DNA from: Rhodocyclaceae bacterium
GTDB lineage: Bacteria > Pseudomonadota > Gammaproteobacteria > Burkholderiales > Rhodocyclaceae
Length of the DNA stretch: 64,000 nt
Reading direction: 5' to 3'
Assembly: GCA_028713915.1 (NCBI GenBank)
Contig: JAQTNK010000019.1
Coordinates: forward strand, 1 to 64,000
The first letter of the stretch is position 1; every line of letters starts with the position of its first letter. Below are positions 45,640 to 57,030 of this stretch, piece after piece. The notes below the pieces were generated by a model. It did not search any database. It worked only from the letters and a program-made list of their open reading frames with translations, and had not been told where the DNA came from. The translations under genes were made by a program, and so were the position numbers.

Positions 45640-46850
45640 TGGCGATTCATTCCCGTCTGTGCCGTTCCGCTGTCGCCGTCCTCCTCGCCAGCGTCCTTGC
45701 AGTTCCCGTGTCCGTCAGCGCCGCCGCCAGTGCGGCGCGCTATTCCGATTCCGGCCCCGAGCCGCTGCTGGCCCGCGTCTTTTCCCTGATCGAGGATAAC
45801 AAGCTCGATGCCGCCCTCGACCAGACCGAGGCGCTGCTCAAGGCCTATCCGAACTTCCACCTCGGCAATCTCATCAAGGGCGACCTGCTGCTTGCGCGCA
45901 CGCGGCCGCTGAACGCCTTCGGGCAAGGCGGCGGCGCCGCGGCAAAGGACAAGGTCGCCGACTTGCGCGACGAGGCGCTGGCGCGCCTGCACGGCTACAA
46001 GACCAAGCCGCCCGCCAACTACGTGCCGCGCTACCTGATGCAGCTGCAGCCCGGCGAAAAATATGCCATCGTCGTGGATACGCAGAAGGCGCGCCTCTAC
46101 CTCTACCAGAACGACAACGGCACGCCGCGCTTCGTCGCCGACTACTACGTCACCCACGGCAAGCTCGGCACCGACAAGCTCAAGGAAGGCGACCAGCGCA
46201 CGCCCATCGGCGTCTACCACGTCACCGCCAGCCTGCCGCGGCGCAAGCTCAGCGACATCTACGGCAGCGGCGCCTTCCCGCTCAACTATCCCAACGAGTG
46301 GGACAAGCGCATGGGCCGCAACGGCCACGGCATCTGGCTGCACGGCACGCCGTCCGATACCTTCTCGCGCCCGCCGAAAGCCTCCGACGGCTGCGTCGTG
46401 CTGGCCAACGAAGACCTCGACGCCATCTCGAAGGACTTCCAGATCGGGCTCACGCCGGTCATTATCAGCAACAGCATCGAATGGCTGTCGCTCGACGACT
46501 GGCAGGCCGAACGCAAGTCGCTGCTCGGCATGATCGACGAGTGGCGCCGCGACTGGGAAAGCATGGACGTGGGCCGCTACAGCCGCCACTACTCCACGAA
46601 GTTCCAGTCCGACGGCCAGAACCTGGCGCAGTGGATCGAGCACAAGCGCAAGGTCAATGTCGGCAAGACCTGGATCAAGGTCGGCACGCAGAACGTCAGC
46701 ATGTTCCGCAATCCCGGCAAGGAAGAATACGTCGTCGTCACCTTCGACCAGGACTACAAAAGCAACAACCTGTCGAACGTCATGAAGAAGCGCCAGTACT
46801 GGTTCAAGGAAGACGGGCGCTGGAAGATCCTTTTCGAGGGCGCGGGCTGA
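45639..46850 (+). CDS. L,D-transpeptidase (YkuD domain) with C-terminal NTF2-like domain
   Basis: 403 aa. Signal peptide (~1-29), a short TPR-like stretch, a YkuD catalytic domain (~140-275) with 'IWLHGTP' and the nucleophile in '[10 protein letters not shown]', and a C-terminal domain similar to that of the preceding protein ('[21 protein letters not shown]...[12 protein letters not shown]'). L,D-transpeptidases form 3-3 peptidoglycan crosslinks or attach proteins to the wall; this one resembles the Cds6/YafK-type group. Translationally coupled to the TPR gene by a one-base overlap. Confidence 0.9.
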   Translation: MAIHSRLCRSAVAVLLASVLAVPVSVSAAASAARYSDSGPEPLLARVFSLIEDNKLDAALDQTEALLKAYPNFHLGNLIKGDLLLARTRPLNAFGQGGGAAAKDKVADLRDEALARLHGYKTKPPANYVPRYLMQLQPGEKYAIVVDTQKARLYLYQNDNGTPRFVADYYVTHGKLGTDKLKEGDQRTPIGVYHVTASLPRRKLSDIYGSGAFPLNYPNEWDKRMGRNGHGIWLHGTPSDTFSRPPKASDGCVVLANEDLDAISKDFQIGLTPVIISNSIEWLSLDDWQAERKSLLGMIDEWRRDWESMDVGRYSRHYSTKFQSDGQNLAQWIEHKRKVNVGKTWIKVGTQNVSMFRNPGKEEYVVVTFDQDYKSNNLSNVMKKRQYWFKEDGRWKILFEGAG

Positions 46851-46891
46851 ATTCCGCCGCGCCGTCCCGCACCAATCCCGGAGCATCCACG

Positions 46892-47452
46892 ATGAAAAAA
46901 GTAACCGCTTTCCTGTTCGCGCTGGCGCTCGCCCTGCCGGCGCTGGCCGCCAACCCGCAAGTCGAGATGAAGACCAGCATGGGCACCCTCGTCATCGAAC
47001 TGTACCCCGACAAGGCGCCCAAGTCGGTCGATAACTTCCTCCAGTACGTCAGGGACGGCTTCTACAACGGCATCATTTTCCATCGCGTCATCGACGGCTT
47101 CATGATCCAGGGCGGCGGCTTCGAACCGAACATGAAGGAAAAGCCGACGCGCGCGCCGATTCCCAACGAAGCGAAGAACGGCCTGCACAACGAACCGGGC
47201 ACCCTGGCCATGGCGCGCACCAACGACCCGAACTCCGCCACGGCGCAGTTCTTCATCAACCTGGTGAACAACGACAAGCTCGACTATCCGTCCTTTGACG
47301 GCTGGGGCTACGCCGTTTTCGGCAAGGTCGTACAGGGCTTCGACGTCGTCCAGAAGATCGGCAAGGTGCCCACCGGCAACGCCGGCTTCTTCCAGAACGT
47401 GCCGACCAAGCCCGTCATCATCGAGTCGGCGAAAATCGTCGACAAGAAGTAA
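46892..47452 (+). CDS. ppiA: Periplasmic cyclophilin peptidyl-prolyl isomerase
   Basis: 186 aa: signal peptide ending 'LALPALA' then a cyclophilin domain with '[15 protein letters not shown]', '[18 protein letters not shown]' and '[12 protein letters not shown]'. Exported PPIase assisting envelope protein folding. Sixteen bases before the cytoplasmic paralogue ppiB; the two domains are closely similar, indicating a tandem duplication with different localisation. Confidence 0.94.
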   Translation: MKKVTAFLFALALALPALAANPQVEMKTSMGTLVIELYPDKAPKSVDNFLQYVRDGFYNGIIFHRVIDGFMIQGGGFEPNMKEKPTRAPIPNEAKNGLHNEPGTLAMARTNDPNSATAQFFINLVNNDKLDYPSFDGWGYAVFGKVVQGFDVVQKIGKVPTGNAGFFQNVPTKPVIIESAKIVDKK

Positions 47453-47468
47453 CCCAAAGGACCCCTCC

Positions 47469-47954
47469 ATGATCAAGCTGCACACCAACCACGGCGTCAT
47501 CGGCCTCGAACTCGATGCCGAGAAGGCGCCGAAGACCGTCGCCAACTTCATCGCCTACGCCACAGCCGGCCATTACGACGGCACCATCTTTCATCGCGTC
47601 ATCAAGGGCTTCATGATCCAGGGCGGCGGCTTCGAGCCCGGCATGAAGCAGAAGCCGACGCAGGCGCCCGTCGAGAACGAAGCCGCCAACGGCCTCAAGA
47701 ACGCACCCGGCACTGTTGCCATGGCGCGCACGAGCGACCCGCATTCGGCCACCGCGCAGTTCTTCATCAACGTCGCCGACAACGGCTTTCTCGACTATCC
47801 GGGCCAGGACGGCTGGGGCTATTGCGTCTTCGGCCGCGTCGCCGAGGGCATGAACGTCGTCGAGGCCATCAAGGGCGTCAAGACCGGCCGCAGCGGCTTC
47901 CATCAGGACGTGCCGGTCGAAGACGTGGTGATCGAGCGCGTCGAAGTCTGCTGA
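47469..47954 (+). CDS. ppiB: Cytoplasmic cyclophilin peptidyl-prolyl isomerase
   Basis: 161 aa without signal peptide; catalytic motifs '[15 protein letters not shown]' and '[20 protein letters not shown]'. Cytoplasmic prolyl isomerase. Follows ppiA and precedes lpxH, the same order as in many beta- and gammaproteobacteria. Confidence 0.95.
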   Translation: MIKLHTNHGVIGLELDAEKAPKTVANFIAYATAGHYDGTIFHRVIKGFMIQGGGFEPGMKQKPTQAPVENEAANGLKNAPGTVAMARTSDPHSATAQFFINVADNGFLDYPGQDGWGYCVFGRVAEGMNVVEAIKGVKTGRSGFHQDVPVEDVVIERVEVC

Positions 47955-47962
47955 CGCCGGAC

Positions 47963-48706
47963 TTGCCGACACCGCATTTGACGACGCTGTTCGTCTCCGA
48001 CATCCACCTGCACCCGTCGCGCCCGCTGACGGCGCGGCTGTTCGGCGAATTCCTCGCGGGTCCGGCCGCGCAAGCCGGCGCCCTCTACATTCTCGGCGAC
48101 CTCTTCGACGCCTGGGCCGGCGATGACGATCTCGGCGATGCGTTCAACGCCGGCGTCTGCGCCGCGCTGAAAAGGCTCGCCGAAGCGGGCCGCCGCGTCT
48201 TCTTCATCCCCGGCAACCGCGACTTCCTCGTCGCCGACCGCTTCGCCGCCGCCACCGGCGCGACGCTGCTGGCCGACGAGACCGTCGTCGACATCCACGG
48301 CGTGCCGACGCTGCTGCTCCACGGCGACACGCTATGCACCGACGACCGCGCCTACCAGGACTTCCGCGCCATGGTGCGCGCACGCGCGTGGCAGGAAGAA
48401 TTCCTCGCCCAGCCGCTGGCCGTGCGCCGTGCCGAAATCGCGTCGCTGCGCGAACGCAGCGAAGCCGGCAAGCGCGTCAAGCCGCAAGCGCTGATGGACG
48501 TCAATGAAACCGCCGTGCAGCAGGCCTACGCCGCGCACCAGGTCACGCGCATGATCCACGGCCACACTCACCGCCAGGCGCGCCACCGGCACGGCAGCTT
48601 TGAGCGCTGGGTGCTGCCCGACTGGGACGCCAGCGGCGGTGCGCTGCTGTGCGACGAATCGGGCTGCCGCTGGCTCGCCTTCCCGACCCGCGTCGGCGCA
48701 GGCTAG
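47963..48706 (+). CDS. lpxH: UDP-2,3-diacylglucosamine diphosphatase LpxH
   Basis: Hydrolyses UDP-2,3-diacylglucosamine to lipid X in lipid A synthesis at the inner membrane. 247 aa from TTG 47963; no ATG or GTG exists before the conserved '[13 protein letters not shown]', and another TTG at 47978 is possible. Metallophosphatase motifs: 'SDIHL', '[11 protein letters not shown]', 'GNRDF', 'HGDTLCTDD', '[10 protein letters not shown]'. Eight bases after ppiB. Confidence 0.93.
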   Translation: MPTPHLTTLFVSDIHLHPSRPLTARLFGEFLAGPAAQAGALYILGDLFDAWAGDDDLGDAFNAGVCAALKRLAEAGRRVFFIPGNRDFLVADRFAAATGATLLADETVVDIHGVPTLLLHGDTLCTDDRAYQDFRAMVRARAWQEEFLAQPLAVRRAEIASLRERSEAGKRVKPQALMDVNETAVQQAYAAHQVTRMIHGHTHRQARHRHGSFERWVLPDWDASGGALLCDESGCRWLAFPTRVGAG

Positions 48707-48707
48707 C

Positions 48708-50552
<1,845 letters not shown>

Positions 50553-50644
50553 TTCTTTCATTGCCGCGCGGGCATTCGTCCCCTTCCTGCCGGCCTCTAT
50601 CGCATTCGCCGCTACCCTCGGCATCCGCCCCCACTCAACAGAAA

Positions 50645-52021
50645 ATGCACAGCGAAGTCAAAGAGAAGCCAAGGTATGCCGTCGTGGCAGCCGTACAGTT
50701 GCCAGGCGTGAGCGACGTAGAGTTCGAGGCGTCGGTGACCGAGCTGCGCGAGCTCGCCAAGACGCTGGGTTACGAGGTCATGCGCACGTTCATGCAGAAG
50801 CGCTCCAGCTTCGACGCGGCGGCTTACCTCGGCGTCGGCAAGCGAGAAGAAATCCGCCGCTTCGTCGACAACGAAGCCGAGCCCGACGACGCGATGCTCG
50901 CTGCGGCCGCGTCGAAGGCCCCGACGCGGGTCGCCGCCGACCAAGGCAGCGGCGCCGTCGACAGGCTTTTCGTCGACCACGAAATCTCGCCGTCGCAGGC
51001 GCGCAACCTCGAAAAGGAAGTCGGCTGCGAGGTGATGGACCGGACCATGGTCATCCTCGAAATTTTTCACCGCAACGCCCGCTCCCGCGCGGCGCGCGCG
51101 CAAGTGGAAATTGCGCGCCTCGGCTACCTGGCGCCGCGCCTGCGCGAAGCGGCGAAGCTTGCGGGGCCGCAAGGACGCCAGCGCAGCGGCACCGGCGGCC
51201 GCGGCGCCGGCGAGTCGCACACCGAGCTGGACCGCCGCAAGGTCCGCGACCGCATCGCCGAACTGCAGCAGGAGATCGCCGCCATGGACGTCGAGCGCCA
51301 AACGCAGCGCGCGCGGCGGCAAGAGCGCCAGGGGCTCGCCGCGGTGGCTCTCGTCGGCTACACCAACGCCGGCAAATCCACCTTGATGCGCGCGCTCACC
51401 GGAAGCGACGCGCTGGTCGCCGACAAGCTCTTCGCCACTCTCGATACCACCGTGCGCGCCCTGCATCCGGAGAGCCTGCCGCGCGTGCTCGTCAGCGACA
51501 CCGTCGGCTTCATCAAGAACCTGCCGCACGGGCTCGTCGCATCGTTCAAGTCGACGCTCGACGAGGCGCTCGATGCGTCCTTGCTTCTCCATGTCGTCGA
51601 TGCCAGCGACCCCGGGTTCGAACGCCAGCTCGAAGTCACCGACGAAGTGCTCGGCGAGATCGGCGCCAGCGCCGTGCCGCGCCTGCGCGTCTTCAACAAG
51701 ATCGACCATGTCGGCGACGCCGCGGCGCAGGCTGCACGCGCCACGGCGCTGCGCGCGCAGTACCCCGATTGCATCGTGATGAGCGCGCGCCGCCATGACG
51801 ACGTCGCAAAGCTGCGCGACGAGATCGTGGCGTTCTTCCGGCGGGATCTCGTCGATGCCGAGCTGTTCCTGCCGTGGTCGGCGCAGCAGCTGCGCGGCGA
51901 AATCTTCGCCAGCTGCGAGGTGCTGGAGGAGCGCGCCGACGGCGAAGGCGCGACCTTCCGCGTCCGCGGCGAACACGCCGCCGTCGCGGATCTGCGCGCG
52001 CAGCTCGAGCGAACCGCCTAG
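50645..52021 (+). CDS. hflX: GTPase HflX
   Basis: Ribosome-splitting GTPase. 458 aa: N-terminal HflX domain, coiled helices ('RRKVRDRIAELQQEIAAMDVERQ'), and a G domain with 'GYTNAGKSTLMRAL', 'DTVGFIKNLPHGLVASFKSTL' and 'NKID'. A long N-terminus of ~170 residues with 'RSSFDAAAYLGVGKREEI'. It is not next to hfq as in E. coli. Its TAG overlaps the convergent Sel1 gene's TAG within CTAG at 52018-52021. Confidence 0.94.
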   Translation: MHSEVKEKPRYAVVAAVQLPGVSDVEFEASVTELRELAKTLGYEVMRTFMQKRSSFDAAAYLGVGKREEIRRFVDNEAEPDDAMLAAAASKAPTRVAADQGSGAVDRLFVDHEISPSQARNLEKEVGCEVMDRTMVILEIFHRNARSRAARAQVEIARLGYLAPRLREAAKLAGPQGRQRSGTGGRGAGESHTELDRRKVRDRIAELQQEIAAMDVERQTQRARRQERQGLAAVALVGYTNAGKSTLMRALTGSDALVADKLFATLDTTVRALHPESLPRVLVSDTVGFIKNLPHGLVASFKSTLDEALDASLLLHVVDASDPGFERQLEVTDEVLGEIGASAVPRLRVFNKIDHVGDAAAQAARATALRAQYPDCIVMSARRHDDVAKLRDEIVAFFRRDLVDAELFLPWSAQQLRGEIFASCEVLEERADGEGATFRVRGEHAAVADLRAQLERTA

Positions 52022-52929
52022 CGCCCGGCCACGGCGGCCATGGCCGCCCATTCGCGCGCCAGCGCGGGATCGGCACGCAAGCCCATGGCGCCGTGCGCGT
52101 AAAGGTGCGCGAGGCTCGTCATGGCCGGCAGATGGCCCGATGCCGCTGCCCGGCGATACCAGTCGATGGCCGCCGGAACATCCTTCACGCTGCCGAATTC
52201 GCCGCGTTCGAGACGCATGCCGAGCTGATACTGGGCCTCGGGATCGCCGTCGTCCGCGAGCTTGCGCAGTTCCGGCTGGCGCTGGTGGTACCACTCGTCC
52301 ATCGCGTAACCGATGCCGGCGATCACCTGCGCGATGTCGACGGCATGATTGTCGTCGGGTAGATCCGAGCGGTGCAGCAAGGCGTTCGCCTTGGCGTCAT
52401 CCGGCGTCACCCATTCGCCTTCCTGGTACATGCGGCCCAGCCGGTACTGGGCTTCGGCGCTGCCCTCGGCCGCCGCGCGCTCGAGCCAGTAGCGGCCTTG
52501 TTCCGGATCGCCGCCGGCGGCCTTGGCCGCGAGCAGGCGCTCGCCCAGCCGGCATTGGGCTTGCCGATCGCCGCGCAAAGCGGCTTTCTCCCACCAGTCG
52601 GCAGCCAGGCGCGGGTTCTTCGCCACGCCTTCGCCGCGCGCGTAAAGCTCGCCCAGTTCGCGCTCGGCCTGCGCATTTCCCTGCAACGCGGCGTTCTCCA
52701 GCCAGCGCGCGGCCGTCGCCGGATCTGGCGTCAAGCCGCGATCGCCCCGCAGGTAGGCCAGCCCCAACAGCAGCTGCGCCGCGGAGCTGCCGCGCTCGGC
52801 GGCGTCGCTCAGCATGTCGGCTTGCTCCGCAGTCATCGTCTGCGCCGCGCCGAGCAGCGCCGTCATCGCCAGCGCGATTCCGGCGACGAGACGTCGCGCC
52901 CGCCCAACGGTTCCGCGCTCGGCGGCCAT
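52018..52929 (-). CDS. Exported Sel1-repeat protein
   Basis: 303 aa from ATG 52929. N-terminal hydrophobic stretch (~16-31, 'LVAGIALAMTALLGAA') suggests export. At least six Sel1-like repeats of ~36 residues follow ('AAQLLLGLAYLRGDRG', 'AQAERELGELYARGEGVAKN', 'AEAQYRLGRMYQEGEWV', 'PEAQYQLGMRLERGEFG'). Sel1 solenoids bind other proteins. Downstream of an OmpA-type gene (10 bases), so possibly an envelope-associated operon. Confidence 0.85.
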   Translation of the reverse strand: MAAERGTVGRARRLVAGIALAMTALLGAAQTMTAEQADMLSDAAERGSSAAQLLLGLAYLRGDRGLTPDPATAARWLENAALQGNAQAERELGELYARGEGVAKNPRLAADWWEKAALRGDRQAQCRLGERLLAAKAAGGDPEQGRYWLERAAAEGSAEAQYRLGRMYQEGEWVTPDDAKANALLHRSDLPDDNHAVDIAQVIAGIGYAMDEWYHQRQPELRKLADDGDPEAQYQLGMRLERGEFGSVKDVPAAIDWYRRAAASGHLPAMTSLAHLYAHGAMGLRADPALAREWAAMAAVAGR

Positions 52930-52939
52930 GACTGGTCGG

Positions 52940-53686
52940 CTAATTCCGGTTATTGGCCAGCGGCGTGCCGCTGGTCGGCCGCTCTGACGACTCGCGGCGG
53001 TTGCCCGCATTCTCGGCCCGCAAGGCTGCCTGGTAATCCGCCGCCGACGGCTTGAGATACTTGAACTCGACTCGGCGATAGCTGATCCGGCAGATCTCGG
53101 TCGCGCACGGCAGCGTATCGCCGCCCTCCTCGCCGTAGGCGCTCGACCGAATCTGGCGCGGATCCACCCCCATCCTGATCAAGGCCTCGGCGACCACGGC
53201 GACGCGGCGCTGGGCGAAGGCAATGCCGTAGGAACTGCTGCCGACCTCGTCGGTGTAACCCACCAGAGTCACCGAGACGGCGGGCTTGGCCTTGAGCCGC
53301 TCCGCGTTTTCCGCGATCGTCGCCAACGCATCGTCGGTCAGATCAACCGAGCGGCGCGCAAAATAGACGCTTAGCTTGCTTCGCGTTCGGTACTTGTCGA
53401 TGGCATCGACCGGCGCTTGCCCGTCTGCCGACACGGCCCCTGCGCCATCGTCCGCAGGAGCGACGAGCGGCGCTTCCGATGCGTCGACCGGCGCCGTCCC
53501 GAACGGGTGCTCCGGCACCGCGAGTTCAGCCACGTCCGGCGGCGACGCCGCGATTGCCGATGTCGTGAACACCAACACCATGACGGCGGCCAGCCGCACA
53601 GCCGCTCGCCATTTGGCCGCGGCTGGTCGGCAGGATTCGATCGCCGCGCGATCGAATCCCGAGCTTGCGTTCGACCTCAGCGTCAT
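52940..53686 (-). CDS. OmpA-family peptidoglycan-binding protein
   Basis: 248 aa. A hydrophobic segment at ~30-46 ('LAAVMVLVFTTSAIAA') after a basic N-terminus is an export signal or anchor. Linker rich in Pro/Ala/Asp, then an OmpA-like domain (~100-210) with 'LVGYTDEVGSSSYGIAFAQRRVAVVAEALIRMGV'. Two cysteines ('LPCATEICR') and an Asn/Arg-rich tail follow. It lies between pal and the Sel1 gene on the same strand. Confidence 0.82.
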   Translation of the reverse strand: MTLRSNASSGFDRAAIESCRPAAAKWRAAVRLAAVMVLVFTTSAIAASPPDVAELAVPEHPFGTAPVDASEAPLVAPADDGAGAVSADGQAPVDAIDKYRTRSKLSVYFARRSVDLTDDALATIAENAERLKAKPAVSVTLVGYTDEVGSSSYGIAFAQRRVAVVAEALIRMGVDPRQIRSSAYGEEGGDTLPCATEICRISYRRVEFKYLKPSAADYQAALRAENAGNRRESSERPTSGTPLANNRN

Positions 53687-53740
53687 GGGAGCACGCTTGA
53701 TTGACTACGACTTGCCGCTCTGATGGCCGCTACGACCAGG

Positions 53741-54262
53741 CTACTTGCTGCCGTCGAGCTTCTTGGCCGCCAGGTCGACGCGGCGGTTTTCCGCCCAGCA
53801 CTTTTCTTCGTGGCATTCCGTGCGCGGCTTTTCCTTGCCGTAGCTGATCGCTTCGAGCCTGGCTTCAGGCACGCCGAGCAAGGTCAGGGCGCGCCGCACG
53901 GCCTCGGCCCGCTTCTGGCCGAGGGCGAGGTTGTACTCGGTGCTGCCGCGCTCGTCAGCGTTGCCTTCCAGCCGGATGGACAGCGACGGCGCAGATTTCA
54001 GGGCGGCAAAATCCTGCTTGAGGAGGTCTTGATACTCCGGCTTGACGGAGTAATTGTCGTAGTCGAAATAGATGCTCTTGCCGGCGAGAATCTTGACAAT
54101 GCGATCAATTCTTTGCGCTTCGGTCTCGGCACTTGCGACCGGGTTGGCCACGGCGGAGGCCGCCTTGGGCGCGGGCGCGGGGGTTGCGGCGGTCTTCTCG
54201 GGAGTCGAAGAACAAGCGGAAAGCAGGCCGCAAACGGCGAGCGCGATCAGGGTACGTTGCAT
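53741..54262 (-). CDS. Pal-like peptidoglycan-associated lipoprotein
   Basis: 173 aa. Signal peptide with lipobox 'LLSAC' (Cys17), an Ala/Pro/Thr linker, and an OmpA domain containing the Pal hallmark 'EGNADERGSTEYNLALGQKRAEAVRRAL'. Pal links outer membrane and peptidoglycan with TolB. No tolB or tolQRA lies beside it in this window, so this may be a Pal paralogue. The C-terminus 'CHEEKCWAENRRVDL' is the family form. The AT-rich region 54370-54400 upstream includes TATAAT on the minus strand. Confidence 0.88.
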   Translation of the reverse strand: MQRTLIALAVCGLLSACSSTPEKTAATPAPAPKAASAVANPVASAETEAQRIDRIVKILAGKSIYFDYDNYSVKPEYQDLLKQDFAALKSAPSLSIRLEGNADERGSTEYNLALGQKRAEAVRRALTLLGVPEARLEAISYGKEKPRTECHEEKCWAENRRVDLAAKKLDGSK

Positions 54263-54553
54263 CAGGTCATCTCCAAAACTAATACGTTGATTGCAAATAA
54301 CATCCCTCGCCGCAAATGCCGCTGCAATGACGAAACGAGGATAGCCGGGACAGTTCTTAGCGTAAAACCGCGGTTAATTATATGTTAAAATTGCGTTAGT
54401 TTCTTTCGATGCCATCGTCATGTTCGCGCCAGACTGCAAAAGTGGCGGCGTCTTTGGCGGCGTTCGGCTCCCGGGCACAGCCTGGGGCCGGCGCGCATCG
54501 ATCCGCTCTCGCCGGTCGAGGTGGCGATGTTCTCCGTACAACAGGGCAACCAC

Positions 54554-55501
54554 ATGACAATATCCGCCGCGAATCTTCGACGGGCGCTCTTTTCGCTGCT
54601 GCTGCTCGCGTTCTGCGCCAATGCTCCCGCCTTCGCCGCCGCCGGCTCTGCCGGCGCGATGCCTTGGTGGGGTTGGCCCTTGTCGCTGTTCGTCGTATGT
54701 TTTTTTCTCGGCATCGTCGCGGTGCCGGCCGGAGTGGGCGGCGGCGTGCTGTTCGTGCCGATCGTCGGCGGCTTCTTTCCTTTCCACCTGGACTTCGTCC
54801 GCGGCGGCGGCCTGATGGTCGCCTTGGCCAGCGCCCTGGCCGCCAGCCCCGGACTGCTGCGCCTGGGCCTGGCGAGCCTGCGCCTGGCGCTGCCCTTGTC
54901 TCTGCTGGTGGCGGTGAGCCAGATCGCCGGCGCCATGCTCGGCCTGATCCTGCCGGCCGCCATCGCGCAGACGGCCCTGGGCGTCATCATCCTCGGCATC
55001 GTCGCCCTCATGTGGACGGCCAAGAAGGCCGAGGTCCCCGGCATCCAGAAGGCCGACCCGCTGTCGGCGGCGCTGCGCATCAACGGCATTTTCCACGACA
55101 CGGCGCGCGGCCAGGACATCGAATGGCTGGTCCACCGGACGCCGATGGCGCTGGTCACCTTCGTCTTCATCGGCATCCTCGCCGGCATGTTCGGCCTCGG
55201 CGCCGGATGGGCCAACGTGCCGACGCTCAACCTGCTCATGGGCGTGCCCCTCAAGGTCGCCGCGGGCAGCAGCAGCCTGATCCTGTCGATGACTTCCTCG
55301 GCCGCCTGGGTCTATATCAACCAGGGCGCAATCCTGCCCATGATCGTCGTGCCGTCCGTCATCGGCATGATGATGGGGGCGATGATCGGCGTGCGATTGC
55401 TGCGCGTGGTGAAAGCATCGGCCATCCGCCAGATGGTGATCGGCATGCTCTTGTTTGCCGGGCTGCGTGCCCTGCTCAAGGGACTCGGAATTTGGCTGTG
55501 A
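54554..55501 (+). CDS. TSUP-family (TauE/SafE) membrane exporter
   Basis: 315 aa from ATG 54554; in-frame GTG 54521 and ATG 54527 are alternatives, GTG with GAGG upstream. Signal-like first helix then about eight membrane helices, with the TSUP features 'GVGGGVLFVPIVGG' and 'GLGAGWANVPTLNLLMGVPLKVAAGSSSLI'. This family moves sulfite, sulfoacetate and other sulfur oxyanions. It heads a cassette with a small membrane protein and a double universal-stress protein. The 54263-54520 gap upstream shows AT-rich promoter-like DNA only. Confidence 0.88.
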   Translation: MTISAANLRRALFSLLLLAFCANAPAFAAAGSAGAMPWWGWPLSLFVVCFFLGIVAVPAGVGGGVLFVPIVGGFFPFHLDFVRGGGLMVALASALAASPGLLRLGLASLRLALPLSLLVAVSQIAGAMLGLILPAAIAQTALGVIILGIVALMWTAKKAEVPGIQKADPLSAALRINGIFHDTARGQDIEWLVHRTPMALVTFVFIGILAGMFGLGAGWANVPTLNLLMGVPLKVAAGSSSLILSMTSSAAWVYINQGAILPMIVVPSVIGMMMGAMIGVRLLRVVKASAIRQMVIGMLLFAGLRALLKGLGIWL

Positions 55502-55520
55502 AGCCTGGGAGCGAACGACC

Positions 55521-55928
55521 ATGACTGACCCGCACAAGTACGCATCGCCCGAACAGCTCAGGTACGCGAAGGTGTTGAGCCTCGGCGTCCAGACCGGCTT
55601 CCTGATCCTGGTCGTGAGCTTCATCCTCTACATGGCCGGCGTCCTCACGCCGCTGGTGCCCGTCGACCAGTTGCCGAACTATTGGGGACTGTCGGCCAGC
55701 GAGTTCGCCAAAGCCACCGGCACGCCCACCGGCTGGGCCTGGCTGGCGCTGATCGGCAAGGGCGATGTATTGAACCTGCTCGGCATCGTCGTCCTGGCAA
55801 GCGTTTCGGCCGTCAGCACTTTGGCGGTGCTGCCGATTTTCGCCCGCCGCGGCGACTGGGCGCACGTCGCCATTTCCGTGTTGCTGGTGCTGGTGCTGGC
55901 CGTCTCCGCCGCCAACGTGCTCCACTGA
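55521..55928 (+). CDS. Small integral membrane protein accompanying TSUP exporter
   Basis: 135 aa with three predicted membrane helices (~18-42, ~75-108, ~112-135) and a periplasm-side loop 'PVDQLPNYWGLSASEFAKATG'. GGGAGCGAACGACC precedes ATG 55521, 19 bases after the TSUP stop. Size and position match small DUF1634-type partners of TSUP proteins, but I cannot assign the family with certainty. Possibly an accessory subunit. Confidence 0.75.
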   Translation: MTDPHKYASPEQLRYAKVLSLGVQTGFLILVVSFILYMAGVLTPLVPVDQLPNYWGLSASEFAKATGTPTGWAWLALIGKGDVLNLLGIVVLASVSAVSTLAVLPIFARRGDWAHVAISVLLVLVLAVSAANVLH

Positions 55929-55944
55929 TTCTTCGGAGGCCTCC

Positions 55945-56802
55945 ATGTCCCCACCCTTCAAGCGCATCCTTCTCGCCACCGAGGGCACCGAGTTCGATGT
56001 CGGCGCCGAGCGCGTCGGCATCGATCTCGCAGCCAGCTGCGGCGTGCCCCTGCAGGCGGTGCTGCCGCTGGTGAGCAATGCCGAATACGAAAGCCTCGCG
56101 CCGGAACGCGCCGAGCAGGCCGAAGCCGAAGCGGTGGCGAAGATCGACAAGCTGCGGCTGGCGGCCCAGGCCCGCGGCGTACAACTTCACAGCATGGTCC
56201 GGCTCGGCGAGGAACCCTTCCGCGAGATCGTCGACGCCGCTCGCGACCAGCAGGCCGACCTGATCGTGCTGCGTCGGCGCGGCAAGCGCGGCTTTCTTGC
56301 CAACCTGCTGCTCGGCGAAATGGTGCATACCGTTACCGGCCACGCACCATGCAACGTCCTGATCGTGCCGCGCGCGGCGCAGCTCTGGAACCATGCCATT
56401 GTCCTGGCGACCGACGGTTCGCCCCACAGCGACACGGCCGCCGCCGTGGCAGCTGCCGTGGCGGTGCGCCATGGATTGCCGCTGACCGTCGTTTCGGTGA
56501 GCGAAGCGGGTGATGGACAGCGCGACGACGGCGCGGCGCAAGCCAACGTGGCGCAGGCCTTGGCCGTGGCCCGTTCCGCCGGCGCCGCGGCGGCGACCGG
56601 GCGCGTCATCGCCGACGGCAAACCCTACGAGGCGATCTTGGCAGCCGTGCAGGAAACTGGCGCCGATCTGGTCGTGATGGGGCGCCGCGGCCTCAATCGG
56701 ATGGAACGCATTCTCTTCGGCAGTACTTCCGAGCAGGTGGCGAGCCATGCCAACTGCCCGGTGCTGATCGTCCAGCAGGCCGCCTCGCCGGCGGCCGCCT
56801 AG
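55945..56802 (+). CDS. Double-domain universal stress protein (UspA family)
   Basis: 285 aa with two tandem Usp domains (~5-142 and ~148-280). The second keeps the ATP-binding signature 'GRRGLNRMERILFGST' (G-x2-G-x9-G-S/T); the first has the variant 'RRRGKRGFLANLLLGEM'. Cytoplasmic nucleotide-binding stress protein. Sixteen bases after the small membrane protein, so part of the TSUP cassette. Confidence 0.92.
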   Translation: MSPPFKRILLATEGTEFDVGAERVGIDLAASCGVPLQAVLPLVSNAEYESLAPERAEQAEAEAVAKIDKLRLAAQARGVQLHSMVRLGEEPFREIVDAARDQQADLIVLRRRGKRGFLANLLLGEMVHTVTGHAPCNVLIVPRAAQLWNHAIVLATDGSPHSDTAAAVAAAVAVRHGLPLTVVSVSEAGDGQRDDGAAQANVAQALAVARSAGAAAATGRVIADGKPYEAILAAVQETGADLVVMGRRGLNRMERILFGSTSEQVASHANCPVLIVQQAASPAAA

Positions 56803-56817
56803 TACCGCTGCGGCGGG

Positions 56818-57030
56818 CTAGGCGCCTTTCGCCGCGCGCCGCGCAAGAAGCTCGGCCGCGCCTTCGACGTCGCCGCCTTCGGCCAGGCCAATGGCGGGAA
56901 AGCTGTCGGCTTGTTCGCGAATCAGGCGCGCCAGCATTCGCGGTGCCGCGAACAGCCGCTGCTTGACGAGGCCGTGGGCGGCCTCCACCCCTTGGGACAA
57001 CGACGAATCCGATAACGCAGCTGATTTCAT
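56818..57030 (-). CDS. Hypothetical small protein
   Basis: Open frame of 70 codons from ATG 57030: 'MKSAALSDSSLSQGVEAAHGL...'. Helix-rich with a basic tail, no motif recognised. It lies between convergent UspA and the sensor kinase. Kept because it fills the only space and has a plausible composition, but it may be spurious. Confidence 0.35.
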   Translation of the reverse strand: MKSAALSDSSLSQGVEAAHGLVKQRLFAAPRMLARLIREQADSFPAIGLAEGGDVEGAAELLARRAAKGA

